From NCBI RefSeq assembly GCF_013618475.1, contig NZ_JABJVN010000004.1, positions 186,001-250,000 of the forward strand: a DNA stretch of 64,000 bases. Reading direction: 5' to 3'. Positions 16,604 through 26,172 of this stretch are shown here, one piece after another. A program made the translations under genes and the position numbers. The notes below the pieces were generated by a model, which searched no databases, was not told where the DNA came from, and worked only from the letters and a program-made list of their open reading frames with translations. This DNA comes from Saccharibacillus deserti. Lineage in GTDB: Bacteria; Bacillota; Bacilli; Paenibacillales; Paenibacillaceae. Within the stretch, counting starts at the first letter, position 1. Every line of letters starts with the position of its first letter.

Positions 16604-17179
16604 CTACGCGAAATATTCCGGATAGTATTTGGGGCAGAAACAATGTTTGTCGTTCAGCGGCGGGTCGACTGCGCGGTCGGTGAGAAAGCCCAGCTTGGTC
16701 TCGAACGTTTCGACGGCCTTCACGGTTCGGGGAGTCACGTCAAACGGTTTGTCCGCGTCCGAAATCGTAATCACGAGCTTGCCCGGCCGGACCCAGACAT
16801 GCGCAGGCAGGTTGAACAGCTTCAGGTGACCGGGCTGTTTGAGGTTCGGATACTCCTGAATACGGAACCGGTCCGCGGCCGCACTGGCTGCGTCAATCTC
16901 CGGCAGCGATTGCAAAGTGATGCCCAGATGATCGCAGATTTCCAGCAGCTCCTCCCGCGACGATACGCGAAAAGCGGCCATCAAGCGGTCACGGTCTCCC
17001 GTCTGGTCGGCATTTGCGCGGCAGAAACGGAACACGCGCAGCCGGCGGGCCCATTCTTTCAATTCGAGCCGGGGGTGGGTCTCATAGAAATAGCGAAACC
17101 AGATTTCTTCCTGTTCTTCCTTCGTCGGTACATGGCGCTTGGGCTGCTTCTTCTCGGGTCTGATAAACAATCTCCACAT
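16604..17179 (-). CDS. Hypothetical protein with C-terminal CFC motif
   Basis: 191 residues, not recognised. It begins MWRLFIRPEKK and has a basic N-terminus (KKQPKRHVPTKEEQEEIWFRYF). A helical middle follows, and the end carries CFCPKYYPEYFA, a possible metal or redox site. No membrane segment or signal peptide is seen. The start is set by GGGAGGG six bases before the ATG; the frame is open further upstream without a ribosome site. It is a single gene with its own terminator. Third-codon G/C is like its neighbours. Confidence 0.6.
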   Translation of the reverse strand: MWRLFIRPEKKQPKRHVPTKEEQEEIWFRYFYETHPRLELKEWARRLRVFRFCRANADQTGDRDRLMAAFRVSSREELLEICDHLGITLQSLPEIDAASAAADRFRIQEYPNLKQPGHLKLFNLPAHVWVRPGKLVITISDADKPFDVTPRTVKAVETFETKLGFLTDRAVDPPLNDKHCFCPKYYPEYFA

Positions 17180-17433
17180 GGGAATCCCTCCCGTTCGTTT
17201 GAGCGGCCTCGGCTTCAAGGATCGTTTGCCGTCCAGCCGTCTTCTTATGGTTATTGTACCCGCTCCGGGCCCGAATGCGAGAGACTCCCGCTTCTTTTTT
17301 TGCAAAAAGATGTCTTCTCCGGCGCATTCTCAGGATTGACCGCAGCGTTCTGAAAGCGTATTCTATTCCTGGAATCGCGGAGCGCCCGCGCAGGAAGACA
17401 AGCCGGCGGGACACACCTACAAGGAGGATACGC

Positions 17434-18243
17434 ATGAATATTTTGTTGAATCTTTTTCCCGGAGGGCTTCATAAAGCGTTGACCTTCAGTTACGATGACG
17501 GACGCATGCAGGACCGGAAGCTTGTGGACCTGTTCAACCGTCACCGCCTCAAAGCGACGTTTCATCTCAATTCAGGCAAATTTGACGAAGACGGTTATGT
17601 AAAATACGAAGAAGTCGCCGGACTGTACGCGGGACACGAAGTATCGGCGCATACGGTCACCCATCCTTTTCTCGAGCGGATTCCGCGCGAGCGGCTGATC
17701 ATGGAAGTGCTGGACGACCGCGGCGCGCTTGAAGAACTGACCGGCTATCCCGTACGCGGCATGTCGTATCCGTACGGCGCCTATACCGAAGAAGTCGCGG
17801 ATGCGATCGGTTCGCTGGGTATCCGCTACTGCCGCACCGTGCATTCGACCGGAGCTTTCGCGGTGCCTCAGCGCCTGCTGACCTGGCATCCCACCTGCCA
17901 CCACAAGCAGATGAAGGAACACGGAGAAGCCTTCCTGGCTCTCGATCCGCCGCCGCATTACGCAAATCTGGCGCTGCTGTACGTCTGGGGCCACAGTTAC
18001 GAGTTCGACAACGACGGAAACTGGAACGAAATCGAAGAGTTCTGTGCCGCATTCGCGGGACGCCCCGATATTTGGTATGCCACGAATATCGAAATCGCGG
18101 ACTATCTGGAAGCTCTGCGAAGACTGGAGTTTTCCGTGGGCGGCACGCTGGTCCGCAATCCGTCCGCAGGATCCGTCTGGATCACGGCGAACGGAGAAGC
18201 GGTCGAGATCGCCGGCGGGGAAACGAAACGTCTGGACGGATAA
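17434..18243 (+). CDS. Polysaccharide deacetylase (NodB homology) family protein
   Basis: 269 residues. The NodB metal site is visible: TFSYDDG (catalytic and metal Asp, about residues 14-20), SAHTVTHPFL (the HxxxH pair, about 71-80) and SYPYGAY (about 110-116). It is likely to remove N- or O-acetyl groups from carbohydrates in a metal-dependent way. It has no signal peptide, so it may act inside the cell. AAGGAGG lies six bases before the ATG at 17434, which rules out the longer open frame upstream. It is convergent with the LysE gene. Confidence 0.87.
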   Translation: MNILLNLFPGGLHKALTFSYDDGRMQDRKLVDLFNRHRLKATFHLNSGKFDEDGYVKYEEVAGLYAGHEVSAHTVTHPFLERIPRERLIMEVLDDRGALEELTGYPVRGMSYPYGAYTEEVADAIGSLGIRYCRTVHSTGAFAVPQRLLTWHPTCHHKQMKEHGEAFLALDPPPHYANLALLYVWGHSYEFDNDGNWNEIEEFCAAFAGRPDIWYATNIEIADYLEALRRLEFSVGGTLVRNPSAGSVWITANGEAVEIAGGETKRLDG

Positions 18244-18299
18244 CGATGCCGCTGAGCTCCAAGCCGGATTCATTCTTGCGCCAGTGCCGGTCCTGCCGG

Positions 18300-18923
18300 C
18301 TACGGACGCCGCTCCAATGCCAACTTCAAGCCGAAACCGACCAATACCAATCCGGTAATGCCCTGCATGGCCCGCTGCACACCCGGCCGTTTCATCCAGG
18401 CGCCTACCCGGTCAAGCAGGCAGACATACAGCACCATCCAGATTAACGTCATTACGGTGTAAGTCAGTCCCATCAGGAGAAAAGGAATCAGCGGATCTGC
18501 TCCCGTGACCAGAAACTGGGGCAGGAAGGTCAGGAAAAAGACGGCTACTTTCGGGTTCAGCATATTCGTAAATAGGCCTTGCAGCAGCGGCGAACGGCCT
18601 TTATGACGAATGTCTTCCTTTTCCGATACCGTATTCTTTGCCTTGCGCAGCGCCCAGAGCGAAGTGACGCCGAGATAAATCAAATACAGCGCGCCCGCAT
18701 ATTTAAAAACGGAAAACAGCAGCGCCGATTTTACGATTAGCGCCGACAATCCGAGTACGGCAGCCAGCGTGTGGACAAGCGTGCCGCCTGCGCTGCCGAG
18801 CACCGTCTGGATGCCGCCTTTTCGTCCGTATACGATCGTGTTTTGCGTCGCCAGTCCCGTATCCGGGCCGGGCAGCAGGATCAGCAGGAACGACATCAGC
18901 ATAAACAGGGGAAATTGGTTCAT
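18300..18923 (-). CDS. LysE/RhtB family amino-acid exporter
   Basis: 207 residues with six hydrophobic helices. The family motif LLPGPDTGLATQNTI at about 16-30 and the repeat pattern of LysE translocators are clear. It probably exports an amino acid or homoserine-lactone-like compound. The ATG at 18923 has GGAGG six bases upstream; an in-frame GTG just before overlaps that site and is unlikely. Confidence 0.86.
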   Translation of the reverse strand: MNQFPLFMLMSFLLILLPGPDTGLATQNTIVYGRKGGIQTVLGSAGGTLVHTLAAVLGLSALIVKSALLFSVFKYAGALYLIYLGVTSLWALRKAKNTVSEKEDIRHKGRSPLLQGLFTNMLNPKVAVFFLTFLPQFLVTGADPLIPFLLMGLTYTVMTLIWMVLYVCLLDRVGAWMKRPGVQRAMQGITGLVLVGFGLKLALERRP

Positions 18924-19034
18924 AGGACCCTCCACGAGAAGAAATTTCGTTCATTTTATCATGGAAAAAGAAACATCGAACAGTCCGCACGGACAGAAAA
19001 ACTTCCGCTTTCAACAGTCCACCGCCAAATCAAC

Positions 19035-19068
19035 ACAAAAAAAGAGCCGGATTACGGCTCTTTTTTGT
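19035..19068. terminator. Bidirectional terminator
   Basis: ACAAAAAAAGAGCCG pairs with CGGCTCTTTTTTGT around a five-base loop. It lies downstream of the lipoprotein gene at 19204 and upstream of the LysE gene. I see nothing else in 18924-19203. Confidence 0.88.
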
Positions 19069-19203
19069 ATTTGCGGTTGGATCACCCCTGCTGCGTTGAA
19101 CAAGTCGAGCCTGAGTCGAAAAAGACTATTCCGCTCGCCCGGTGAACGCAGCCGGTGAACGCAATCCGCGCTTTTTGAAGCTTCAGCCGGTCTGTTGGAC
19201 TTC

Positions 19204-19998
19204 TTATTTGTCGCTGCGCTCGAAGGTCCAGGTCCGGCCATCGATCGTAATCGCCCAGCTGCGGCCGGTGTGGTCGGCCAGACGCTTGGTTTTCCAGCTC
19301 AGCCCGCCCTGTTCGCCTTCTTCGCCGTGAAGCGGATCGGACCAGTTCGCTCCGCCGTCGGCCGTTACGTAGAACAGCAGCGGATTCGGCTCCTGCCCGG
19401 ATTCGGGATATCCGGTCTGTGCGATGAACAGTCCCAGATCCGTCGCTTCGAACAGGGTCGGCGTCTTCGGTTCGAACCAGGCTCTGCTGAAGCTTGCGGG
19501 AATCTTAAGTTCGGTCTTGCTCCAGGTGGCTCCTCCGTCTCTCGTCTCATACAGGCGGGGATCGCCTTCCCGGGGACTGTCCACCGCGAGCCACGCCCGG
19601 TTCGTATCGGCAAAACGTGCGGTTCCGATCAGTCCGGAAGGAAGCGAGCCCGCTTCCGAATCGTTGATCTGCTGCCACACCGCCCCGCCGTTTTCCGTTC
19701 GGTACAAGGTGTTCTCTATCTCTGAATTTTTGTCGGCCTGCGCTTCTATTTTCCAGCCGATATGGCCGTCGTTTAAATAAAATTCCCGGGTTTCCGTTTG
19801 TTCGGTCAGGGTTCCGGCGCCGGACTGCGCTTCTGCAGCGGATGTCTCGTAAGCGACGGAAGAAGCCGGTACGGTCAGGGGCGATGCTCCCGTGTCGGAC
19901 CATCCTTCCCGGGCGGAACAGCCTGTCATCAAGCTGCCTGCAAGAATAAGCGAGGCCAGCCAACCGGTACTTATGGAAAGTCTGCGAAGTGTGTTCAT
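19204..19998 (-). CDS. Lipoprotein with BNR/Asp-box repeats
   Basis: 264 residues. A lipobox LMTGC at about 20-24 predicts a membrane-anchored lipoprotein. Three Asp-box-like repeats (TENGGAVWQQI, TRDGGATWSKT, TADGGANWSDP) are spaced through the protein, as in beta-propeller sialidase-like or YCF48-like proteins. The repeats are structural and no glycosidase active site is recognised, so the function is unknown. GGAGG nine bases before the ATG at 19998 sets the start. Confidence 0.75.
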   Translation of the reverse strand: MNTLRRLSISTGWLASLILAGSLMTGCSAREGWSDTGASPLTVPASSVAYETSAAEAQSGAGTLTEQTETREFYLNDGHIGWKIEAQADKNSEIENTLYRTENGGAVWQQINDSEAGSLPSGLIGTARFADTNRAWLAVDSPREGDPRLYETRDGGATWSKTELKIPASFSRAWFEPKTPTLFEATDLGLFIAQTGYPESGQEPNPLLFYVTADGGANWSDPLHGEEGEQGGLSWKTKRLADHTGRSWAITIDGRTWTFERSDK

Positions 19999-20073
19999 GG
20001 TGTTCAGCCTCCTCATTCGCTGCAAGTATAGCAAACTTTGGAAGCTGGAAAGTAACAGCCCGCACCCGGGTTG

Positions 20074-21549
20074 TCATTTACCGGTTAAAATTCGGTAACC
20101 ACTTTCTTCCCGCCCCAGGACCTCGTACGACCGGTATCCGAACGATACATTGATGGCAAAGCTCCATAAGATCCCGCATTCCGCCCGGCGAATCGTGTAG
20201 AGAACCCGATACGGAGTCTCGGTATAATGCAGCTTCAACCGCAGCGATCGACTGTCTTCGCCGGCCGCTTCTACCGAGGTCACCACCTTTTGCCGATGCC
20301 GCGACAGGTCTTTGACGAATACGTCTTCCGCCTCGAGCGCACGGGAAAAGCCGAACGGCAGCGTACCGCTGCGTTCGTCTCCGTAATCCGTCGTCAATTC
20401 GAAGCCGTTCTCCGTGAGGCGGAAAACGGCCGACCGCAGACCCGCCGGATTGGGATCCAACCGGTAGACCGTTTCCGGCGAAAAAGGAAGTTCGAGCGGC
20501 GGCGAGCCTGACAGTCCGGATTCGGCAGCGGTCGCGGGCGTGATTAAGGAAGCGTAAATTGTGGAGCCTAAAGCATCTGTCTCCGCTGCCCGACGCAGTT
20601 GGAGCTCCCTGTCCGCGCTGCCGACCTTCTCGCCGGCCCAATCGAAAATCAGGTCCAGCAGCGCCTGCAGACCGCTCATACTCGGAAAACCGCAGTTGGC
20701 CGCGACTACCAGATCATGCCGGGGCGACACCAGACACAGCTGCCCAAATGAACCGTCTCCCCGATACGCACCGAAGCGGCACCGATGAAATTGGAATCCG
20801 TATCCCTGCGCGGAGTCGATCCTGTCCCGGCAGGCTCCCGCTCGATTGTCGCTCTGCTCCGAAGCCGCAAGCCCGACGTAATGTTCCGAGACGATCCTCC
20901 GCCCTGCGTAAACGCCGCGGCCGAGCAGCATCTGTCCGAATTTGGCCGTATCCGCGGTCGACAGGCTGAGCCCCATGCCTCCGGCGGTCACGCCGAGCGG
21001 ACACGTTTCCCAGACCGGGCGGGCAATTCCCAGCGGTTCGAACAGCGTCGGCATGAGGAAATCGACCAGATTGCGGCCGGATACCCGCTCGACGATCGCA
21101 GACAGCATGTAGGTGGACGGCGTGCTATACCGGTAAAACGTGCCCGGTACATGTTCGACAGGCTGCGCGAGAAAGGCTGCCGCCCAGTCGGTACGGGCTG
21201 TTACGGACGGGTAAATGTCCCCGTCGTGCCCCGCGGTCATCGACAGCAGATGACGGATCTGCATGGCGGCCAGATTGGAAGAGACTTCGGCGGGCCGCTT
21301 GTCCGGAAAAAAGGACAAGGCCAAATCGTCCAATGCCAGCAGACCGAGGTCGCAGGCGATCCCGACGGCGATCGAAGTGAAGCTTTTGCTGAGCGAGTAC
21401 AGCAGCTGCGGTACGCCGGCCCGGTACGGCTCCCGGTAATGTTCCACTAGGGTCCGGCCCGCACGCAGCACCACCAGACCATTGACTTCAAGCTCCGAGC
21501 GCTCGATCCTCCCGAGCAGTTCGGCTCCGTTCCCGTTCACGAATGACAC
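20074..21549 (-). CDS. Serine hydrolase, beta-lactamase/esterase class C family
   Basis: About 491 residues from a GTG at 21549, which has AAGGAG eight bases upstream; an ATG at 21603 is in frame but lacks a good site. The SxxK motif is SLSK (about residue 49), inside LLYSLSKSFTSIAVG. The second motif, usually YxN, reads YST, a notable change. The C-terminal 130 residues form an extra beta domain. Family members act as esterases or D-alanyl peptidases on small amides; no signal peptide is seen, so it is probably cytosolic. It follows the YgjP-type protease gene by 84 bases. Confidence 0.8.
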   Translation of the reverse strand: MSFVNGNGAELLGRIERSELEVNGLVVLRAGRTLVEHYREPYRAGVPQLLYSLSKSFTSIAVGIACDLGLLALDDLALSFFPDKRPAEVSSNLAAMQIRHLLSMTAGHDGDIYPSVTARTDWAAAFLAQPVEHVPGTFYRYSTPSTYMLSAIVERVSGRNLVDFLMPTLFEPLGIARPVWETCPLGVTAGGMGLSLSTADTAKFGQMLLGRGVYAGRRIVSEHYVGLAASEQSDNRAGACRDRIDSAQGYGFQFHRCRFGAYRGDGSFGQLCLVSPRHDLVVAANCGFPSMSGLQALLDLIFDWAGEKVGSADRELQLRRAAETDALGSTIYASLITPATAAESGLSGSPPLELPFSPETVYRLDPNPAGLRSAVFRLTENGFELTTDYGDERSGTLPFGFSRALEAEDVFVKDLSRHRQKVVTSVEAAGEDSRSLRLKLHYTETPYRVLYTIRRAECGILWSFAINVSFGYRSYEVLGREESGYRILTGK

Positions 21550-21632
21550 GGTATTCTCTCCTTTGCCTTGGACAGTGTCCGGTGGTTTGTACGGGCGTTC
21601 CATCCTGTTTCCGATGAACCGGCCCTGCTTTT

Positions 21633-22292
21633 TTACATGACCATAAAGTTCCCGTACCGGTTCAAATAGAGTTCCCTTTCTTTGTAATCCGGGAGCACGC
21701 TGCCGAGCTTGCGCCAGAACGAGCGGTCGTGGTTCATATGGTGGATATGGCACAGCTCGTGGACGATGACATAGTCGATCGCGTAGGTCGGAGCCATCGC
21801 CAGCAGATAATTGAAGTTCAGTCTTTTTCTCGAATCGCAGCTGCCCCATTTGCTCACGGATTCGATGATTTCGATCGATTTCGGTTCGGCTTTGAGCTGT
21901 TTGGCATACGGGCCGATCCGTTCGTTGACGATCTTTTTGCAGCTGGAAAAATAGAATTTCTTGAGGTCCGCACGCAGCTGCTCCTCCGTCCGTCCTTCTG
22001 TCGGAATCAGTTCGTCGAGTCGGCAGCGGCGTCCCAGATGCAGAAACTCGCCTTCGCCTCCTTCGCGGTATTCTTTGGGTTTGGGTGCTTCGCGCGCTTT
22101 CTCCTGCTTGGCCAGGGTTTGCAGAATCCAGTCCCCCTGAAGGGCGACCGCCGCTTGAATCTGTTCTTCCGGCATGCCGTTCGGCGCTTTGACCGTCACC
22201 AGTCCGTTGGGATCGAGCTGGACATAGATTTTTTTGCGTTTGGCGTATTCGACGTGAAATTCGATCGTCTGATCGTTATGTTGAATGTTCAT
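21633..22292 (-). CDS. YgjP-type (DUF45) metallopeptidase
   Basis: 219 residues. The zincin site reads HELCHIHHMNHDRSFW (HExxH with a distal His), with WGSCDSRKRLNFN before it, the usual pattern of YgjP/SprT-like zinc metallopeptidases. Partner and substrate are unknown. The ATG at 22292 has no visible ribosome site; instead a perfect TATAAT ends six bases before it, so the message may start at the ATG (leaderless). The terminator hairpin of the upstream gene occupies the place of a -35 region. Confidence 0.82.
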   Translation of the reverse strand: MNIQHNDQTIEFHVEYAKRKKIYVQLDPNGLVTVKAPNGMPEEQIQAAVALQGDWILQTLAKQEKAREAPKPKEYREGGEGEFLHLGRRCRLDELIPTEGRTEEQLRADLKKFYFSSCKKIVNERIGPYAKQLKAEPKSIEIIESVSKWGSCDSRKRLNFNYLLAMAPTYAIDYVIVHELCHIHHMNHDRSFWRKLGSVLPDYKERELYLNRYGNFMVM

Positions 22293-22308
22293 AGCATCAT
22301 TATAACGC

Positions 22309-22336
22309 AAAAAAGGAAGCCCCGAACGGGGCTTCC
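22309..22336 (-). terminator. Terminator of the SLH phosphatase gene
   Basis: A GGAAGCCCC/GGGGCTTCC stem with a four-base loop is followed by TTTTTT on the minus strand. Confidence 0.9.
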
Positions 22337-22354
22337 TTCCGCGAAACGGCCGGA

Positions 22355-24607
22355 CTACTGCATCATGGCCAGAATCATGCTGACCGCTTCGGCACGCGAT
22401 GCTTCCTTGTTCGGAGCGAAGCGTCCTCCGCCTACGCCCCCGGCCAGGCCGGCTTTTTCGGCGGCCGCGATATAAGACACGGCCCATTTCGGAATATCGG
22501 CCGCATCCGCGAACGACAGCTTCGCCGACGGATCAACCGGAAGTTTGGCCGCACGGACGATAGTCGCGGTCAATTCGGCGCGCGTCATGGCTTGGCCGGG
22601 GCGGAACGTACCGTCCGGATATCCGCCGAGCAGCCCCGCTTCGACCGCGGTGGCGATATGAGGGACCGCCCAGGTTCCGACACGGTTCTTGTCCGCGAAG
22701 GACAGCGCATCGGAAGAAGCGGGCAGTTCCAGCGCGCGCACGATCAGAGCCGCGAACTCGGCACGGGTTACCGCGCTGTCCGGACGGAATTCGCCGTTGG
22801 CGTAGCCGCTGACGAACCCGGCGGATACCGCGCGGCGTACGGCCGATTCCGCCCAGTGTCCGGCGATATCGCTTACGGCCGGCTGCGGAAGGCTTCCGTT
22901 ATCCGCAGGCACGGTCGGAGTCGGAGCGGTAGGGGCCGGGACCGGAACGGTAGGTGTCGGCGTCGGTACCGCCGGCACCGGAGCGGCCGGGACCGGAGCC
23001 GCAGGCACCGGCGTCGACGGAGCCGGGGACACCGGCGCAGGGTTCGACGGCGTTTGCGGGACGGAAGGCGCGCCCGTGTCCGGCGCTTTCGTTTCTTTTA
23101 CAATGCCGAAACGGTCGATAACGAAAGGAATGGCGGCTCCGTTATCCTTTTGTTGATCGATTTCGTACGTGGTCGCCGTGAGGCGGCCGCCGTCGATCGT
23201 AATCGCGACGAAATTCTGTACCTGTCCGCGAACCGGACGGGTATTGTTGGTCGGGTCCGGACCATACTTTGCGGCATGGTTCTCCTCGGCCAGGTTAAAC
23301 AGATTGTAATAAGCATCGCCGAGCGCCGGTTTCTGGTTCTTGTAGTACACTTTGGCACCTGCCGTAGCCGGAATCAGATAGATGCTTCCATCCGGATTGA
23401 CCGTATACTCGATGCTTTGCCCGCCGACCGATTCCTTGATAACGGCCGCCTGACCGGCTGTTCCGTCGCTCTTGATCGGCTTGGTGCGGGCATAGATATG
23501 GTCGTGTCCCTGAACGACGAAGTCGATTCCGAGCTGGGCCATCAGCGGAGCGATTTTATTGCGTACGCCGTTCGGACCGATGATGTCTTTGTCCGTTGCA
23601 TGATTCGACGTGGTATAAGGACCTTTGTGGATATTGACGATAATCCATTTCGAACCGTTGGATTTTGCGCGGGTTACGTCATTTTTGAGCCACTCGACTT
23701 GCTCCGCCGAGAAGTTGGCGTACTCGGCCGAATCCTCGTTCGAATTCAGCACGACGAAATGGGCATTGCCGTAATCGTACGAATAGTAGGCTCCCGTCTC
23801 GGTCGCGGAGTTAGCCGGCGTATCGAGATTGAAATGGTCGATAAACGCATAGTTCTCGTCTTCGTGGTTGCCGGCGGACGGCGCGATCGTCGTCTTCAGC
23901 AGACTGCCCTGCGAATGGCCCAGCAGCCAGTTCCATTGTTCTTCCTTGGTTCCCGTGTCGACGATATCGCCGTTATGGACGACGAACTCGGCGTTGGGTA
24001 CGGTAAGAAGTGCTTTTTCCAGCGTTTCCGCGGACAGGGCCGCTTCATCTTCTTCTTTCGCCTGCGTATCGGCCAGATCGATGAAAGTGAACGAGCCGTC
24101 TCCGTCATCGGTCCGGAAAGTGCCGGCTTCGCTCCAGATTCCGCTTGCGGCGTCGCCTACGCGGTAGGTGTAGGTCACACCGGCCTGCAGTCCGGAAGCG
24201 ACCGCTTTATGTACATTTTCTTGAGACGAATTGGTCGAAGGTTTGCTGGTTCCTTTGAATTCGAGAACCTGGGAGGAATCGGCCGTGCCGACGGGTGCGA
24301 TCTGTACATCCGTGCCCGTTACGGACAGCGGCGTGTACCACGTAAATCCTCTCGATGTCCGGCTGTCGCCGTAGAAAGTTGCGGTTATTTTGCTGATTGC
24401 GGCTTCTTCGTAGACATTGTTCGTCACCGTCGGAAGCTGGATTTCCGAATTCTGAAGCTGCGGCTGTTCGGTTAACAGAATATTCGACTGCGCTTGATTC
24501 TCCGCCGCTTCTTCCGCGCGAAGAACCGACAAACCGGGACTGAGAACGCCCGATAGCAGAACAAAACTCAATGATGCGGATGCTGCGCGACCCCAATTTT
24601 TAAACAT
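22355..24607 (-). CDS. Cell-surface metallophosphoesterase (purple acid phosphatase-like) with three SLH domains
   Basis: 750 residues. A signal peptide (about 1-30) and an N-terminal fibronectin-like domain (about 60-160) precede a metallophosphoesterase domain with HNGDIVDTG, SAGNHEDE, VNIHKGPY and QGHDHIYARTKP. These residues bind the two metals. A Pro/Val/Ala-rich linker (about 520-580) leads to three SLH repeats (about 580-750), which attach the enzyme to pyruvylated wall polymer. It probably releases phosphate from organic esters at the cell surface. GGGAG six bases before the ATG fixes the start. Confidence 0.9.
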   Translation of the reverse strand: MFKNWGRAASASLSFVLLSGVLSPGLSVLRAEEAAENQAQSNILLTEQPQLQNSEIQLPTVTNNVYEEAAISKITATFYGDSRTSRGFTWYTPLSVTGTDVQIAPVGTADSSQVLEFKGTSKPSTNSSQENVHKAVASGLQAGVTYTYRVGDAASGIWSEAGTFRTDDGDGSFTFIDLADTQAKEEDEAALSAETLEKALLTVPNAEFVVHNGDIVDTGTKEEQWNWLLGHSQGSLLKTTIAPSAGNHEDENYAFIDHFNLDTPANSATETGAYYSYDYGNAHFVVLNSNEDSAEYANFSAEQVEWLKNDVTRAKSNGSKWIIVNIHKGPYTTSNHATDKDIIGPNGVRNKIAPLMAQLGIDFVVQGHDHIYARTKPIKSDGTAGQAAVIKESVGGQSIEYTVNPDGSIYLIPATAGAKVYYKNQKPALGDAYYNLFNLAEENHAAKYGPDPTNNTRPVRGQVQNFVAITIDGGRLTATTYEIDQQKDNGAAIPFVIDRFGIVKETKAPDTGAPSVPQTPSNPAPVSPAPSTPVPAAPVPAAPVPAVPTPTPTVPVPAPTAPTPTVPADNGSLPQPAVSDIAGHWAESAVRRAVSAGFVSGYANGEFRPDSAVTRAEFAALIVRALELPASSDALSFADKNRVGTWAVPHIATAVEAGLLGGYPDGTFRPGQAMTRAELTATIVRAAKLPVDPSAKLSFADAADIPKWAVSYIAAAEKAGLAGGVGGGRFAPNKEASRAEAVSMILAMMQ

Positions 24608-24828
24608 AATTCGCTCCCAAAAAACCATATTCCGGAACCTGTGTCCAGTGATGCCAGCATATCAGCCCACTGTTAACTCATCGTCTATTTCGATAAAGAC
24701 CTATGTAAAAAGGGGATTATCAACGTTTACCGATATTTAAAGTCTGCAAAAAAGTAAACTTATCCGTTAGAGATCTCGCCAACCGGGTAATAACAGGCAG
24801 AGACTTTAATCGAAGGGAGATTACTATC

Positions 24829-25182
24829 ATGGATAAATCGTTTGTAACCACAGCCGCCATCGGCGCCGCAGCAGGTGCCCTGATCGGTGCCGGAGCCGCC
24901 GTTATCGTCGCTACTCAAAAAGGCGAGCAAATTCGCAGCACTGTGCTTGACGCGGCCGAGGCGCTGCGCGAAGCCGGCCCGCAGATGAACGAGAAAGGCC
25001 ATGCCCTGGCCGAGAAAAGCCAGGAAGTGACCGGAGTCGTCAAGGAAACGCTGGGCGCCGTGAAAGAACTCAAGGAAGATACGGTATCCGCGGCGCGCGA
25101 CGTCAAATCGAACGTACAGGATTCCATGCGTACTTCCGGTACCGGCGGCAAGCCGACGGACGGCAGCGCAGGCAGTATTTGA
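24829..25182 (+). CDS. YtxH-like general stress protein
   Basis: 117 residues. An alanine/glycine-rich hydrophobic N-terminal segment (AAIGAAAGALIGAGAAVIVA, about 8-27) is followed by a charged helix (KGEQIRS onward) rich in Lys and Glu. This is the plan of YtxH-domain proteins, small membrane-associated proteins often induced by stress. CGAAGGGAG lies nine bases before the ATG. A terminator follows. Function unknown; 24608-24828 upstream is A+T-rich without another gene. Confidence 0.7.
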   Translation: MDKSFVTTAAIGAAAGALIGAGAAVIVATQKGEQIRSTVLDAAEALREAGPQMNEKGHALAEKSQEVTGVVKETLGAVKELKEDTVSAARDVKSNVQDSMRTSGTGGKPTDGSAGSI

Positions 25183-25210
25183 TTCACGTTTTCCGCAGAT
25201 TGTTGGATCC

Positions 25211-25248
25211 AAGCGCTTTGTCTCTTTCGGAGACAAAGCGCTTTTTGG
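25211..25248 (+). terminator. Terminator after the YtxH-like gene
   Basis: A perfect 14-base-pair stem (AAGCGCTTTGTCTC with GAGACAAAGCGCTT) around a TTTCG loop is followed by TTT. Confidence 0.9.
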
Positions 25249-25367
25249 CATTTGTTGCGGCTTGGTGAAGAGAAAGTCACGACCTATCCGCGCGGCCGGC
25301 CGGGGCTTGCGGGAGCTTATCCTTTCGCCGCTCCGGCTTTCTTTTCCGCTCCGCCTCGCCGTACGGC

Positions 25368-25410
25368 AAAAAAGCACGGAAACCGACCACAATCGGTTCC
25401 GTGCTCTTTT
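25368..25410 (-). terminator. Terminator of the methionine aminopeptidase gene
   Basis: GCACGGAACCGA pairs with TCGGTTTCCGTGC (one bulge), followed by TTTTTT on the minus strand. Confidence 0.85.
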
Positions 25411-25422
25411 CAATTTTCGCAG

Positions 25423-26172
25423 TCAGTCCTGCAGCGTCAGAATCCGCGGACCGTCCTTGGTGATCGCAAGCGTGTGCTCGTACTGCGCCGAATTGCGGCC
25501 GTCCGCCGTCCGTGCCGTCCAGCCGTTGGAGTCCCGAGACGTCTGCCAGACGCCGGCATTGACCATCGGCTCGATGGTGATGACCATGCCTTCTTTGAGA
25601 CGCTGGCCTTTGCCCGGCTCGCCGTAATGCAGCACCTGCGGTTTCTCGTGGATCGTCGGCCCGATGCCGTGCCCGGTAAATTCGCGCACGACGGAGAAGC
25701 CTTCGCCTTCCACATAGCTCTGGATCGCGTGGCCGATATCGCCAAGGCGATTGCCGGCGACCGCCTGCGCGATGCCCAGCTCCAGCGCGCGCAGCGTCAC
25801 TTCCATCAGGCGTTTGTCTTCATCCGACACATCGCCGACGGCATACGTCCAGGCCGAATCCGCCAGCCCTCCGTTCAGGTTGACGACCATGTCGATCGTG
25901 ACGATATCGCCGCTCTTGAGCGGCTGGCGGCGCGGAAAGCCGTGGCAGACTTCGTCGTTGATCGACGCGCAGGTCGCATATTCGTAACCGTTGTAGCCTT
26001 TTTGCTCCGGCGTCGCGCCGTGCTGTTTGAGGAATTTCTCGACAAACCGGTCGATCTCCATCGTCGTGACGCCCGGTTTGATCATTTTGGCGATTTCTTT
26101 GTGACAAGCTGCCAGCAGATCCCCTGCCGCGTCCATCATCTGGATTTCGCGTTCGCTTTTGAGTGTAATCAT
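25423..26172 (-). CDS. map: Type I methionine aminopeptidase
   Basis: 249 residues, the standard length of bacterial MetAP. The five metal ligands are in place: Asp in IDMVVNLNG, Asp in ADSAWTYAVGD, His in FTGHGIGPTIHE, Glu in ITIEPM and Glu in YEHTLAIT. The enzyme removes the starter methionine from nascent proteins. It is not in the usual ribosomal-protein operon (secY-adk-map), so it may be a second copy. The start ATG at 26172 has only a weak GAG nine bases upstream. Confidence 0.93.
   Translation of the reverse strand: MITLKSEREIQMMDAAGDLLAACHKEIAKMIKPGVTTMEIDRFVEKFLKQHGATPEQKGYNGYEYATCASINDEVCHGFPRRQPLKSGDIVTIDMVVNLNGGLADSAWTYAVGDVSDEDKRLMEVTLRALELGIAQAVAGNRLGDIGHAIQSYVEGEGFSVVREFTGHGIGPTIHEKPQVLHYGEPGKGQRLKEGMVITIEPMVNAGVWQTSRDSNGWTARTADGRNSAQYEHTLAITKDGPRILTLQD

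Noticed and set aside
22592-24475. A long plus-strand open frame of over 600 codons, rich in Arg
   Set aside because: It is antisense to the SLH phosphatase gene, has an implausible composition and no start signal. High G+C creates such frames.
25423-26172. Methionine aminopeptidase as part of a defence or accessory cluster
   Set aside because: It is a standard housekeeping enzyme with intact active site. Its position away from ribosomal genes is not rare in this group.
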